From Halioglobus sp. (GTDB lineage Bacteria > Pseudomonadota > Gammaproteobacteria > Pseudomonadales > Halieaceae): a stretch of 48,484 bases of DNA. The notes under the pieces were generated by a model. The model was not told the origin of the DNA. It did no database searches and worked only from the letters and a program-made list of their open reading frames with translations. Below, piece after piece: positions 10,168 to 19,618 of this stretch (position 1 is the stretch's first letter; every line of letters begins with the position of its first letter). The stretch lies in NCBI GenBank assembly GCA_020443325.1, contig JAGRIK010000339.1:1-48484 (forward strand). Direction: 5' to 3'. Both the position numbers and the translations under genes were made by a program.

Positions 10168-10794
10168 CTAGAACAGGTTTTTCCACCAGGCCTGTATCGC
10201 GCCGATGGTTGCCATCGCACGCAGCTTCCACAGTGCGATGGAATCGCCCTCCTGCAGCTCGGCCGGGCCGCAGCGGGGGTCCGAACGCTGCAGCGCACCT
10301 GTCATCTTGCGGTCAATCGGGATGGGCTCGCAACCGTGATCACTCTCGCAGATAAAGTCCCAGGGGTCACGGGCGGGCAGGTGGCATGCGAAACAGTTGC
10401 CGCCGAAGCGATTATTCACCTCCGCAAACCCGCGTGTACCAATCGTTGAGCCCTCCTCGGTGACCTGCAGCTCGAAGAACTCCCAGTCGTTGGTGACCGG
10501 GCTGAACCCCTGCTCGCGCTTGACCATCGCCTCGGTTGGCACCAACTGGACGACAGAGCCGACGGGGTAGGGGGCACCCTCGGGAGCGTTGGCGGCGGCC
10601 ACCGTGGCCGCGGTATCGCCCAGCAGGTTGCTCACATAGAAATGGCGTACCGGCTCCATGTCGCGAATACAGCCAAAACTGTCGGCCTGGACATCGACAG
10701 GGGTCATGCCGGGCGCCGCTGAAACAGGGCTGATACCGGGAAGGATAAGGGTTGCGATCAGCGGCAGGAGGGTGCGACGGACAAGGTCGTGCAT
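10168..10794 (-). CDS. Periplasmic cytochrome P460-like c-type haem protein
   Basis: A 208-residue exported protein with a signal peptide (about residues 1-26, ending VSAAPG) and one haem c motif, CFACH, at residues 134-138. The preceding region (YPVGSVVQLV, AMVKREQGFSP, DWEFFELQV) resembles the cytochrome P460 fold, in which a cross-linked haem c oxidises hydroxylamine or handles NO. This resemblance is from pattern memory and the cross-link lysine cannot be located with confidence. Extra cysteines (CIRD, CESDHGCEP, RCGP) follow or precede the haem site. A clear GGAG lies before ATG 10794. It sits just upstream of the LLM oxidoreductase but need not be functionally linked. Confidence 0.6.
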   Translation of the reverse strand: MHDLVRRTLLPLIATLILPGISPVSAAPGMTPVDVQADSFGCIRDMEPVRHFYVSNLLGDTAATVAAANAPEGAPYPVGSVVQLVPTEAMVKREQGFSPVTNDWEFFELQVTEEGSTIGTRGFAEVNNRFGGNCFACHLPARDPWDFICESDHGCEPIPIDRKMTGALQRSDPRCGPAELQEGDSIALWKLRAMATIGAIQAWWKNLF

Positions 10795-11046
10795 AGGTTG
10801 TACTCCATTATTGTTATTGGCCCGGGTGTCCGGATGTGGCTAAGAGTATACGTGGATCAGGCGGGGTTGGATTCCCTCACAAAGTGTCAGTATATCTTAC
10901 ATTCTGGCGGCCATTTTGAGGTCAAAAGTCCATATATTTAATAAATACAATAACTTAAATACTTTGGTATGAGGTTTGCTTACCTTAGCTTAGCGAAGGC
11001 TAAAAAAGCTTTGGCATATTTTTCATAATATTTTTGGAGACGTATC
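10795..11046. other. AT-rich intergenic leader before the PEP-CTERM gene
   Basis: The last 130 bases are far more AT-rich than the surrounding DNA and contain a small hairpin (TTAGC at 10990-10994, loop GAAG, GCTAA at 10999-11003) followed by A residues. TTTTTGGAGA directly before ATG 11047 is the ribosome binding site. No complete promoter consensus is obvious. Confidence 0.45.
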
Positions 11047-11889
11047 ATGCTGAATTTAAGGAAGGTAAATTTAGCGCCAGCAAAGAGGACTCTTTTGGCG
11101 TTACAACTCGCCGCTCTCCCCACCCTTGTTCCTGCAGTGGCGCACGCGGTGCCCACGCCGGTTGACTTAACGGGTTGGATCGAGAACGGATTTCACGGAA
11201 ATAACGGCGCTGGCACGTGGACCGTGCAGCCGGGTAACGATTCGGTGTTGCAATCGATCAACGGCCTACCGACGACGTTCTTTAAACCCGGAAGTAACGC
11301 GCAGGGCACCGCGCTGAGTGGGACCATTAAGGTCAATACCTCCAGTGATGACGACTTTGTCGGGTTCTTCCTCGGCTACCAGGACGGTGAGTTAAACAGC
11401 ACCAATGCCGATTTCTGGATGATCGACTGGAAGCAGAGCAACCAGAGTCCTGCCGTGGATGGCCTGGCGCTGAGCCATGTCACTGGCAATATGTCCACTG
11501 CCCCGGAAAATGATTTCTGGCAGCACGTGGGTACCGTGAATGAGGTACAGCGTGCCACTAATCTCGGCTCTACGGGGTGGGTGGATTTTCAGGAGTACTC
11601 GTTCGACCTGATTTTCACCGCCACACAGATTCAGGTGAAAGTGGATGGGGTTGTCGAATTGGACTATGCGGGTAACTTTACCGACGGAGCGTTTAGTTTT
11701 TATAACTATTCCCAGTCCAACGTCCTTTACGCCGGCATCACCGAAGAGGACCTGCCCGACCCCTGCGACACCAATCCCCCGGGACAAGGTGGTTGCCCTC
11801 CGACCAGCGATGTACCTGTACCTGGAACACTGGGACTGCTGGGTTTAGGTCTCATGGGTTTAACGCGGATACGCCGCAAGCGCTCCTGA
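11047..11889 (+). CDS. PEP-CTERM sorting-domain extracellular protein
   Basis: A 280-residue secreted protein. It has an N-terminal signal (LLALQLAALPTLVPAVAHA), a beta-rich lectin/concanavalin-like region (WTVQPGNDSVLQSINGLPT; DDFVGFFLGYQDG; FDLIFTATQIQVKVDG; FSFYNYSQSNVLY) and a C-terminal sorting tail: a PVPG motif, a glycine/leucine-rich membrane segment (TLGLLGLGLMGL) and a basic end (RIRRKRS). Such tails are recognised by exosortase and found in exopolysaccharide-producing bacteria. DDDFVGFFLGYQ resembles the thrombospondin-C/type-1 dockerin-associated lectin fold, though that is tentative. No exosortase or exopolysaccharide genes are nearby. A terminator follows directly, so it is monocistronic. 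Confidence 0.85.
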   Translation: MLNLRKVNLAPAKRTLLALQLAALPTLVPAVAHAVPTPVDLTGWIENGFHGNNGAGTWTVQPGNDSVLQSINGLPTTFFKPGSNAQGTALSGTIKVNTSSDDDFVGFFLGYQDGELNSTNADFWMIDWKQSNQSPAVDGLALSHVTGNMSTAPENDFWQHVGTVNEVQRATNLGSTGWVDFQEYSFDLIFTATQIQVKVDGVVELDYAGNFTDGAFSFYNYSQSNVLYAGITEEDLPDPCDTNPPGQGGCPPTSDVPVPGTLGLLGLGLMGLTRIRRKRS

Positions 11890-11909
11890 TCACTGGCGCG
11901 GCGAACAAG

Positions 11910-11933
11910 AACCCGGCGAAAGCCGGGTTTTTT
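11910..11933 (+). terminator. Rho-independent terminator after the PEP-CTERM gene
   Basis: An 8-base stem AACCCGGC (11910-11917), GAAA loop, and GCCGGGTT (11922-11929), running into six T residues ending at 11933. It lies 20 bases after the stop codon. Confidence 0.92.
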
Positions 11934-12068
11934 CTGATCAGCTTGCTGTGGGTATCGGGCTTTTCAGTGGCGTGGCAATCTGTGTATTGGATTCTGATAG
12001 TACGGTAGCCGTGCTATGTTGCAGCACTCGCCGTTCACCCGGGGATATAACGGCAAACGGCCCTCCAA

Positions 12069-12692
12069 TCAGGGCGGAAACGAAGCAAAGATAGCCGTGG
12101 CAGTCTCATTGTATTTGTCCTGGTCTTCGCTGTGATTACCCTTCATACGCGACTGGATAACGCTGCGCCACACCGATTTTTTCAGCCTGGGATCAATCAT
12201 GTCGACGATGAAGGTGCCCTCAGTGTAGTTGCTGACGCTCACTTCGGTCTGGCTTCCAACGCAACTCCAGCAATTGTAACCGGCGTAGCGGTTATAGCGG
12301 CCGTAGTAGCCGGCATAGCCGACGCCGATGCCCGGCGTATTCCAGGTCTGTACACTGGTTTTGTTTTGCGTGAACAGGCTCCAGCTCACCAGCAGGTCCG
12401 CCTTGCTCGTGTCTTCCACCATTTCATAGCCCTTGTTTTTCAGCGCGAATGCCAGGGCGTCGTCAATGCGGTCATGCTGCATATCACTGATCTGCAGGGG
12501 GTTGTCGCCCAGCACCTGGCCGGATTCGTCATAGAACGCGATTTTTTTCACGGCGCTGAAGTCGTAGTCTGCCTTGTAGTCTATGGTCGGTGTGGGTGGA
12601 CCGCTGACGCAGGCGGTAACAAGCGCGCCCAGAAGTGCCGCGAGAAGAATAAGCGTGGGCGAGCGCGGGACGGTTTGGGCTGGGTACTTCAT
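12069..12692 (-). CDS. DUF4136 domain lipoprotein
   Basis: A 207-residue lipoprotein with a signal and lipobox (LLGALVTACVSG). The body matches DUF4136: IDYKADYDFSAVKKIAFYD at the N-terminus, then RIDDALAFALKNKGYEMV and KADLLVSWSLFTQNKT, and the ending EDQDKYNETATAIFASFP. Function unknown; members are probably outer-membrane lipoproteins. A Tyr/Gly-rich stretch (GYAGYYGRYNRYAGYN) sits in the middle. ATG 12692 is chosen over TTG 12695, with GGAGATTTTG just upstream. It is transcribed away from the PEP-CTERM gene's terminator and is followed upstream by the DUF3080 gene on the same strand. Confidence 0.85.
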   Translation of the reverse strand: MKYPAQTVPRSPTLILLAALLGALVTACVSGPPTPTIDYKADYDFSAVKKIAFYDESGQVLGDNPLQISDMQHDRIDDALAFALKNKGYEMVEDTSKADLLVSWSLFTQNKTSVQTWNTPGIGVGYAGYYGRYNRYAGYNCWSCVGSQTEVSVSNYTEGTFIVDMIDPRLKKSVWRSVIQSRMKGNHSEDQDKYNETATAIFASFPP

Positions 12693-12772
12693 CAAAATCT
12701 CCTTCAGTGGCGGCGTCCCGGGGGTCCGGGTGCTTGCAGTGTAGCCAATTTAACGCGCCGGGGCACGGTGCA

Positions 12773-13852
12773 CTACCTTGCCGCGAGCCCTGCTTCGGTA
12801 TTGCAGCCCTGTTGTATGCGATCGAGTTGTGCCAGGTGCTGCCCCGGTGCACTGGCAAGGGCCGCCACATGCTGGTTCCTGTCTGTGAGCCAACGGCGAT
12901 AGCGCGGCGGGAGAATCGCGCTTAGCTGTGCCTCCAACGCCGCAACAGGCGCCTCCATTTCGAGGTAGTGTAATTGCGACTGGGTGGCCAGCGGTTGTAT
13001 CACGCCGGTAAAGTAGCTGCGCGCCAGTGCGAGACGCCGCCGGGTCATGGGGTTGACGTTGACTGCGCTGCAGACGGCTGCGCTCGCTAAACTTTGCCCA
13101 GCAATCGTGTCTGCGGCCACCAGCCAGTCGACCTGGCGGGACCAGGCTCGCCGCTTTTGGCCGCCGCCGCCCCCTGCGATTTCGCTGAGCAGTAGCTCGA
13201 ATGCGCGATTGCGCGCACGGTAATCGCCGCTGAGCCAGCGCCGGGTCTGGTGGTTGATCGTCTCCAGCGCAGATACCGCCGCACTGGAGTCGCTGCGCGG
13301 ATACTCGCCGGTTATGGGCGCCGCGAGCCAGAAGGAGCGGTATTCATCGCTGCCCAGCGTGGCGTTGAAAATCAGTGCGGGAAGTTGCCCCTGTTTTTCC
13401 CGCCGGGCGGCTTCGAGTTGATCGGCCAGCGGGTGTCTGCCCCCATCGCGCAGGCGTTGGATACAGGCTGGCGCCAGGCGCAGGTACTCCAGTTCCAGCA
13501 GGAGGCGCTGCGAGGGTTTGGCGAATTGCGCGAGACGGGTCTGGCGCTTGACGAAATTGGCCTGCAGTGCACAGCTGCCCAGTTGCAGGAAATCGAGGCC
13601 GTCGATGTCGCCGGGAGGGATTGCCAACTGCAATTCCCCGGCCCCGGGTACCGGTGCTGCTGTGACGTGCTCGATAGCGGGCACCGCGACAGACAGTGCA
13701 AGATCGAGCTGATTCAGGTAGCGCTTGAAGGCTGAATCGGGCTCACCCGACTGGCAGGCTGGCAGCAGGGCGATGGCCAGGTAGCCCAGGTACCGCGCGA
13801 CCCGGCCGGGCCCGGGCCGGGGTACAGGCCGGGAAGTGTGCCGCTGGCGCAT
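12773..13852 (-). CDS. DUF3080 family putative lipoprotein
   Basis: A 359-residue protein with a basic N-terminus, a hydrophobic segment (YLGYLAIALLPAC) and a lipobox-like ALLPACQSG. FKRYLNQLDLAL near the start, PSQRLLLELEYLRLAPACIQRL in the middle and RYRRWLTDRNQHVAALA near the end fit DUF3080, a family of alpha-helical gammaproteobacterial lipoproteins of unknown function. Start ATG 13852 has GAGG about 10 bases upstream. The assignment to DUF3080 comes from recalled family features and is moderately sure. It is mainly helical with many Arg and Leu residues. The next gene on the strand starts 80 bases downstream. Confidence 0.7.
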   Translation of the reverse strand: MRQRHTSRPVPRPGPGRVARYLGYLAIALLPACQSGEPDSAFKRYLNQLDLALSVAVPAIEHVTAAPVPGAGELQLAIPPGDIDGLDFLQLGSCALQANFVKRQTRLAQFAKPSQRLLLELEYLRLAPACIQRLRDGGRHPLADQLEAARREKQGQLPALIFNATLGSDEYRSFWLAAPITGEYPRSDSSAAVSALETINHQTRRWLSGDYRARNRAFELLLSEIAGGGGGQKRRAWSRQVDWLVAADTIAGQSLASAAVCSAVNVNPMTRRRLALARSYFTGVIQPLATQSQLHYLEMEAPVAALEAQLSAILPPRYRRWLTDRNQHVAALASAPGQHLAQLDRIQQGCNTEAGLAAR

Positions 13853-13959
13853 ACGCGGGTTCCCTCAACAGAATCCCCCGTTATAGCGCAACGGGCCGCC
13901 CGTTGCGGCATCAAATCCGCCCGTAACCCATCGGGCAGCGGTGCGAAACCTTGCCGGGT

Positions 13960-14580
13960 TCAGCCCAGGTGTGCGTTTGCGCGCTGGTACCAGTCCTTCA
14001 GGTGGGTGCATTCATCGGGTACGGCCTGTTTAATCCACGACAGGAAATCGATGGAAACCAGCAGATCGATATCGGCGACGCTGAAGTTGTCGCCCGCCAC
14101 CCAGGTCGAGTTGGCCAGGTGTGCGTCCAGTTCGGGCAGGATATGGCCAATTTGCATCAGTCCGCGCTCCACCATCTCCGGAATCTGTGGGGTATCCAGC
14201 GGGCCGGGCAACGCGCGGTTGACGAAGGATTTACCCCGATTGCGCAGCGCGGAGGCGATAGCCATCATCAGGCCGCAAAACAGTTTGTGTGACCAGCTGA
14301 TGACCAGCGCTCGCTCGCCGGGGGTAGCGCCCATCAGTGGCGGCTCGGGGTACAGTTCCTCCAGATAGCTGTACATGCCGATCACCTCGGTGAGCAGGGT
14401 GCCGTCGTCCAGTACCAGCGCAGGCACACTGCACGCGGGGTTGATCTGCCTGTACGCATCGGTAAGCTGCTCGGCGGTCATCATATCCACCTGTTGGGTG
14501 TCGATTTCTATGCCCTTGAGCTTCATAAACAGGGCCAGCCGCCGCGGGTTCGGCGCAGGATCGTAGGTGTATAGTTTCAT
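13960..14580 (-). CDS. Glutathione S-transferase family protein
   Basis: A 206-residue cytosolic GST. The N-terminal thioredoxin-like domain begins MKLYTYDPAPNPRRLALFMKLKGIEI and contains the cis-proline glutathione-binding motif NPACSVPALVLDDGTLLTEVIGMYSYLEE. The C-terminal helical domain has the N-capping region STWVAGDNFSVADIDLLVSI. Start ATG 14580 is chosen because AAGGAA lies 9 bases upstream and the homologous part begins there; an in-frame ATG at 14676 would add an unrelated 32-residue leader. A serine follows the proline pair near the N-terminus rather than a typical catalytic residue, so the subclass is uncertain. Confidence 0.9.
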   Translation of the reverse strand: MKLYTYDPAPNPRRLALFMKLKGIEIDTQQVDMMTAEQLTDAYRQINPACSVPALVLDDGTLLTEVIGMYSYLEELYPEPPLMGATPGERALVISWSHKLFCGLMMAIASALRNRGKSFVNRALPGPLDTPQIPEMVERGLMQIGHILPELDAHLANSTWVAGDNFSVADIDLLVSIDFLSWIKQAVPDECTHLKDWYQRANAHLG

Positions 14581-14700
14581 AGGCTCAATTCCTTGTAGGT
14601 CACGCATCTGGTGGCGCAGGAGGCGGGAAAACACCGCAATGTGATCAGGGTGCCAGTGTGTCGTGCTTTCCCCCAACGGGCAATAGTTTCAATCGTCACG

Positions 14701-14729
14701 TTTTACCGCCGCGCATAAGTGGCTATAAT
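14701..14729 (+). promoter_or_regulatory. Candidate sigma-70 promoter for the cytochrome c5-like gene
   Basis: A perfect -10 box TATAAT at 14724-14729 lies 30 bases before the GTG start. The -35 region (TTTTAC at 14701-14706, 17-base spacer) is weak. Confidence 0.5.
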
Positions 14730-14758
14730 GCGCGCCTGATCAATGAGAGGAATGTACC

Positions 14759-15187
14759 GTGATTAATCGTATAGCAATCAGTTTCCTGGCGATTGTGCTG
14801 GCCGCAGGCGCCTATGCCGCGGATTTGACCGATGCCCAGCGCGCCGCCATCGAAGAGCGCATCAAGCCTGCAGGTGAATCCTGTATCGAAGGGGATAACA
14901 CCTGCGGTGCACCGGCTGTAGCCGCAGCGCCAGCCGGGCCACGCACCGGTGAAGAGGTATACAACTCCGCGTGTATGGCCTGTCACAGCACCGGCGCCGC
15001 AGGTGCACCGAAGGTCGGTGATGCCGCCGCCTGGGCCGATCGTATCGCCAAGGGTACGGACGTGCTCTATGTCAGTGGTCTAGAGGGCGTGGCAGGAACG
15101 GGCATGATGGCCAAGGGCGGTTGTGTGAACTGTTCCGACGAGGAGGTCCACGCCGCGATTGATTATATGGTGGTCAACAGCCAGTAG
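14759..15187 (+). CDS. Cytochrome c5-like periplasmic electron carrier
   Basis: A 142-residue class I c-type cytochrome. It has a signal peptide (IAISFLAIVLAAGAYA), then a linker, then the haem site CMACH at residues 72-76, preceded by GEEVYNSA as in cytochrome c5. The probable axial Met is in GTGMMAKGGC (residue 116 or 117), and CVNC (122-125) forms the disulfide typical of c5 proteins. It ends HAAIDYMVVNSQ. The start is GTG 14759 with GAGAGGAA upstream. It shuttles electrons between membrane respiratory complexes and periplasmic reductases or oxidases; the partner is unknown. A linker-region cysteine pair (Cys42, Cys49) is unusual. It is monocistronic, with its own promoter and terminator. 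Confidence 0.9.
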   Translation: MINRIAISFLAIVLAAGAYAADLTDAQRAAIEERIKPAGESCIEGDNTCGAPAVAAAPAGPRTGEEVYNSACMACHSTGAAGAPKVGDAAAWADRIAKGTDVLYVSGLEGVAGTGMMAKGGCVNCSDEEVHAAIDYMVVNSQ

Positions 15188-15205
15188 GTGCGTCAGTCCA
15201 AAGCG

Positions 15206-15238
15206 AGGCCGCCGTGCGTTGGCACTGCGGCCTTTTTT
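15206..15238 (+). terminator. Rho-independent terminator after the cytochrome c gene
   Basis: Stem GGCCGC (15207-15212) with GCGGCC (15227-15232), extended inside by GTGC/GCAC around one mismatch, followed by six T residues (15233-15238). Confidence 0.85.
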
Positions 15239-15337
15239 CTTTGTGGCGGGTCAAGCCTGCGCCCTGGGTACATCTGCGGCATCCCCTGTTAGTATCAGGC
15301 AGGACAGGCCAAAGGACTTGAATCGGGAGATTCAGCT

Positions 15338-16462
15338 GTGAACAAACCTACTGTGGCATTGGTTCTCGCGTTGACGTTGCTCACTGCCTGTTCCGGTGAA
15401 GTGCCTGCACCGCCCGCGCTGGAGGTGGTGGTAGACACCGTCGAGCGCGAGCCTTTTCAGCCAATTTACCGCCATGTGGGCCGGTTGCAGGCGCAGGATG
15501 ATGTGGCGATTCAGGCGCGCGTGACAGGCTACCTGCAAAGCCGGGATTTTCGCGAGGGTGAACTGGTAGAGGTGGGCGATGTGTTGTTCACCATCGATGC
15601 CTCCGAATATGAGGCCGCGCTGGCCAGCGCCAGGGCGGACCTCGCCTCTGCGATCGCCAATCAGGTCAATGCGCAGGGCAACTTCCTGCGCGGCCAGGAG
15701 TTATTGCCCAGGGGTGCTATTTCCCAGTCTGAAATGGACAACCTGAAAGCCAAGAAACGCGATGCCGATGCCCGTATCGAGGCGGCGGAAGCGCAGGTGA
15801 CCCGCGCCGAGGTGAATCTCGGGTATACGAAAATCCTCGCACCCATTACCGGTCGTATCGGTCGCAGCGCCGCCAGCGTGGGCGACCTGGTCGGCCCCAA
15901 CTCGGGGAATCTCACGACGCTCGTCAGTATCGACCCGATCGATGCTGTGTTCCAGGTCAGTGAAGCGACGTATGTGGCGGCGATCGGGCAAAACCTGGAT
16001 CACGACCGGGAGTTGCGTTCCATTGACCGTATCGAGGTCAGCCTGGAACTGACCACCGGCGCGATGTACCCCGAGGTGGGCCAGATCTACTACATTGCCA
16101 ATCGCATCGACCAGGCCACCGGTACGCTGGAGACGCGGGCGCGTATTCCCAATCCCCATTCGGCGCTGGTGCCGGGCCAGTATGTGCGCGTTGTCCTGCG
16201 TGATACTGAGTTACGCGAGGGTCTGTTTCTGCCGCAGTCCGCCGTCCAGGCGGACCAGCAGGGCAGTTTTGTGCTGACAGTGACCGCTGACGGCACCGTG
16301 GAGCGACACAACGTCACACTGGGAGAGCGGCGTGAGCACAAGGTGCTGGTTGAGGAGGGTGTCGAGGAGGGCGATCTCGTAATCGTACGTGGTTTGCAGC
16401 AGGTGCGCCCGGGAATGACGGTGCAGAGCAAATCCATAGCCGGCCTCGAGCAGCAGGAATAA
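15338..16462 (+). CDS. RND efflux periplasmic adaptor (membrane fusion) lipoprotein
   Basis: A 374-residue AcrA/MexA-type adaptor. The signal peptide ends in a lipobox, LLTACSG (Cys18). It shows the barrel-sandwich halves (VAIQARVTGYLQSRDFREGELVEVGDVLF; YTKILAPITGRIGRSAASVGDLV), a helical hairpin between them (about residues 95-160), a beta-barrel and a membrane-proximal domain. It links the inner-membrane pump to an outer-membrane channel. GTG 15338 has GGGAG upstream. The permease gene begins 3 bases after its stop, so the two form one transcription unit. No TolC-like channel or TetR regulator is next to it, so the pump probably uses a channel encoded elsewhere. Confidence 0.93.
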   Translation: MNKPTVALVLALTLLTACSGEVPAPPALEVVVDTVEREPFQPIYRHVGRLQAQDDVAIQARVTGYLQSRDFREGELVEVGDVLFTIDASEYEAALASARADLASAIANQVNAQGNFLRGQELLPRGAISQSEMDNLKAKKRDADARIEAAEAQVTRAEVNLGYTKILAPITGRIGRSAASVGDLVGPNSGNLTTLVSIDPIDAVFQVSEATYVAAIGQNLDHDRELRSIDRIEVSLELTTGAMYPEVGQIYYIANRIDQATGTLETRARIPNPHSALVPGQYVRVVLRDTELREGLFLPQSAVQADQQGSFVLTVTADGTVERHNVTLGERREHKVLVEEGVEEGDLVIVRGLQQVRPGMTVQSKSIAGLEQQE

Positions 16463-16465
16463 CGC

Positions 16466-19400
16466 ATGTTCAGCGCCTTTTTCATCGATCGGCCCAAGTT
16501 TGCGCTGGTGATCGCCATCGTCCTGACGCTGGCCGGGGGCCTGTCGGTATATATGCTGCCGGTGACCGAGTATCCCCACATCTCGCCGCCGAATATCCAG
16601 GTGAGCGGCATTTACCCCGGCGCGTCGGCAGGGGTTGTTGAAGCGACGGTGGCGGCGCCGATCGAGGATGCCGTGAACGGTGTGGAGGACATGATTTATA
16701 TGTCCTCAAAGAGTGCGAACGACGGCAGCTATTCGCTGACCGTGACGTTCAAGGTGGGTGCGGATGCCGATATGGCATTGGTGCGGGTGCAAAACCGGGT
16801 CAAGCTGGCGGAGCCCTCGCTCCCGGCAGAGGTGCGAGCGATGGGCCTCAGCATCGCCGAGCGTTCACCGGACATGCTGAAGATCGTCAGCTTTACCTCG
16901 CCCGACAGTTCACTCGATTACAAGTTCATTTCCAATTACGTGAAGATCAACGTGCAGAGCGCCCTCGCACGTGTGGACGGCATTTCCTCTGCGGATATTC
17001 TCGGCGAAGCGGACTACTCCATGCGGCTGTGGCTCGATCCCGATCGCATGACCAACCTGGGCCTGTCTGTACAGGATATTCGCAGCGCGCTGCTCGAGCA
17101 GAACGTGCAGGTGGCGGCGGGAAAAATCGGTGCGCCCCCGTTTGACGGCTCCCTGCAGACGGAGTACACGCTGCAGGCCAAGGGTCGGCTGCAGGACGTC
17201 GAAGAGTTCAACAATATTGTCCTGCGCGCGCGCAACGATGGCTCCGCGATTTACCTGCGGGATGTCGCGCGAGTGGAACTGGGCCAGGCCGAGTACAATT
17301 TTTCGGGTGCGATCGACGGTCGCCCGGCGGTCAATGTCGCGCTCTATACGCTGGCCGATGCCAACGCCCTGGCTGCGGGTGCCGCAGTGGACAAAACCGT
17401 GAAGGAATTGTCTGCGTATTTCCCCGCCGGGCTGGATTACGTGACCAGCTACGACACCACGCGCTATGTGTCCACGGCCGTCAGGCAGGTGCTCATATCG
17501 CTGTTCCAGGCCGTGGCGCTGGTGATCGCCATTACCTTCCTGTTTCTGGGCAACTGGCGCGCGACCCTGGTGCCCACCGTGGCGATACCCGTGTCGCTGG
17601 TGGCGACGTTTTCCGTGTTGCAGCTACTGGGCATGTCGATCAACACGGTCACCCTGTTTGGCCTGATTCTGGCGATCGGTATCGTGGTGGACGACGCTAT
17701 CCTGGTGATCGAAAACTGCGACCGTCACATGCGCGAGGATCCGACCATGACGGCCAGGGACGCCGCGCTGGTGACGATGCGCGAGGTGGGCGGCGCGATC
17801 ATCGCCACCACGCTGGTATTGCTCGCCGTGTTTGTGCCGGTGGCCATGCTGCCCGGTATTACCGGCGAAATGTACCGGCAGTTCGCGGTGACGATCTGTG
17901 TCGCGGTGGTCTTCTCGTCGCTTAACGCGCTGACCCTGAGCCCTGCATTGTGTGGCCTGCTGCTGCAATCGGGTGAGCGCCGGGATGCCATGTGGTACCA
18001 GAAGTTTCTCGCCGCGTTTGGCAAGCTGACCGGGGTCTATGACAGGGGCGTGCAGTGGGTGCTGCGCAAACTGCTGTTTGTCGGCGTCATCTTCCTGGCC
18101 TGGATGGCGGCCCTGGCGCTCGGCGTAATGAATACACCCACAGGGTTTGTCCCGGCCGAGGACAAGGGGCTGCTGCTGGTCAACATCCAGTTGCCGGATG
18201 CCTCATCCCTTTCGCGCACACATCTGGTGGTGGACAAGGTCACCGCTATTCTGGAACAGGACCCGGCGGTGGAAGTGGTCACCGCTATCACGGGGTTTTC
18301 TGTGCTCAGTGGAGCAATGAGCAGTAATGGGGCCACACTGTTTGTGGTGCTTAAGCCCTGGGACCAGCGCACCGAACCGCAAAACCTGGCGTTTAACGTG
18401 GCCGCTCGCATCACAGGGCGCGCATTTATCGAGGTGCCCGAGGCGCAGGTATTCGCGATTGCGCCCCCGGCGGTGCCGGGTATGGGGGCGGTGGGCGGCC
18501 TGGAGTTGATGCTGCAGGACACACTGTCGCGGCCGCCGGCAGAACTGGCTGCCGTACTGAATGACATCATCGTGGATGGCAACCAGACGCCGGGGCTGGA
18601 GCGCGTATTCAGCACGTACCGGGCCAATGTGCCGCAGTATTTTATTGATGTGGACCGCATCAAGGCGAAAAACCTCGGGGTCTCTCTCAGTGAGATTTTC
18701 CTGACACTGCAGGCGCAGATGGGTTCACTGTACGTGAACGACTTCAATAAGTTCGGCCAGACCTACAAGGTGATCATGCAGGCCGAAGCCCCGTTTCGGT
18801 CTGACCTGGCCGACATGGATCATTTTTTCGTGAAGTCCTCGAGCGGCGAAATGATCCCGCTGGACTCGCTGGTTACCACGCGACCGGTGCTGGGTCCGGA
18901 CGTGGCGCCGCGCTATAACATGTTTCGCGCCGCCTCCGTGCGCGCCAATGTGGCACCCGGCTACAGTTCCGGGGAGGCGATGAAAGCGTTCGAAAACCTG
19001 ATCGCCACCACTGTGCCGCCCGGGTATCGGATGGAGTGGACAGGCATGGCTTTCCAGGAGCGGGAGGCCGGCAGCACGGCGGTTTTTGCCTACGCCCTGG
19101 CGTTGATTTTCGTATACCTGTTCCTGGTGGCGCAATACGAGAGCTGGTCGATCCCGGGCGCGATCATCCTGGTGGTGCCGATGGCTATTGGCGGCGCCAT
19201 CGCGGCCCTGCTGGTATCCGGAGTCGCGCTGAATCTCTACGCCCAGATCGGGGTGGTGTTGCTCATCGGGATGGCCGCGAAAAATGCCATTCTGATCGTC
19301 GAGTTTGCGCGGCATCAGCGGGAAGAGGAGGGCGTGGATATTCTGGTCGCGGCGCGCGAGGCGGGCCGCTTGCGCTTCAGGGCCGTGTGCATGACAGCGG

Positions 19401-19618
19401 TCTCGTTTATCCTCGGCATTCTGCCGCTGGTGTTTGCCAGCGGAGCGGGTGCATTCGGGCAGCGCTCGCTGGGCATCACCGTGTTTGGCGGAATGCTCGC
19501 CGCGCTGCTGGTCGGTACAGTGTTTATTCCCGGTTTCTACGCGATTGTGCAGACTGCGCGGGAGCGTGTTAAGCAGAAGCTTGGAGGCTCAGGCAAAAAG
19601 CCCCTTGAGCCCCGCTAG
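16466..19618 (+). CDS. RND multidrug efflux permease (HAE-1 family, AcrB/MexF-like)
   Basis: A 1050-residue inner-membrane proton/drug antiporter with twelve expected transmembrane segments and two large periplasmic loops. The first segment is [20 protein letters not shown]. Proton-relay aspartates 409 and 410 lie in [14 protein letters not shown], and the relay lysine (about 939) in [14 protein letters not shown], as in AcrB. The length is normal and all parts are present. Start ATG 16466 follows the adaptor stop by 3 bases. Its last 30 bases overlap the end of the convergent rep gene. The substrate range cannot be inferred; MexF-like features (asymmetric periplasmic loops, [16 protein letters not shown]-type region) are only suggestive. 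Confidence 0.95.
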   Translation: MFSAFFIDRPKFALVIAIVLTLAGGLSVYMLPVTEYPHISPPNIQVSGIYPGASAGVVEATVAAPIEDAVNGVEDMIYMSSKSANDGSYSLTVTFKVGADADMALVRVQNRVKLAEPSLPAEVRAMGLSIAERSPDMLKIVSFTSPDSSLDYKFISNYVKINVQSALARVDGISSADILGEADYSMRLWLDPDRMTNLGLSVQDIRSALLEQNVQVAAGKIGAPPFDGSLQTEYTLQAKGRLQDVEEFNNIVLRARNDGSAIYLRDVARVELGQAEYNFSGAIDGRPAVNVALYTLADANALAAGAAVDKTVKELSAYFPAGLDYVTSYDTTRYVSTAVRQVLISLFQAVALVIAITFLFLGNWRATLVPTVAIPVSLVATFSVLQLLGMSINTVTLFGLILAIGIVVDDAILVIENCDRHMREDPTMTARDAALVTMREVGGAIIATTLVLLAVFVPVAMLPGITGEMYRQFAVTICVAVVFSSLNALTLSPALCGLLLQSGERRDAMWYQKFLAAFGKLTGVYDRGVQWVLRKLLFVGVIFLAWMAALALGVMNTPTGFVPAEDKGLLLVNIQLPDASSLSRTHLVVDKVTAILEQDPAVEVVTAITGFSVLSGAMSSNGATLFVVLKPWDQRTEPQNLAFNVAARITGRAFIEVPEAQVFAIAPPAVPGMGAVGGLELMLQDTLSRPPAELAAVLNDIIVDGNQTPGLERVFSTYRANVPQYFIDVDRIKAKNLGVSLSEIFLTLQAQMGSLYVNDFNKFGQTYKVIMQAEAPFRSDLADMDHFFVKSSSGEMIPLDSLVTTRPVLGPDVAPRYNMFRAASVRANVAPGYSSGEAMKAFENLIATTVPPGYRMEWTGMAFQEREAGSTAVFAYALALIFVYLFLVAQYESWSIPGAIILVVPMAIGGAIAALLVSGVALNLYAQIGVVLLIGMAAKNAILIVEFARHQREEEGVDILVAAREAGRLRFRAVCMTAVSFILGILPLVFASGAGAFGQRSLGITVFGGMLAALLVGTVFIPGFYAIVQTARERVKQKLGGSGKKPLEPR

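Noticed and set aside
11014-11030. Possible sigma-54 promoter (TTGGCATATTTTTCAT) before the PEP-CTERM gene
   Set aside because: The -24 half fits, but the GC pair needed at -12 is absent, and the site would sit almost on the ribosome binding site.
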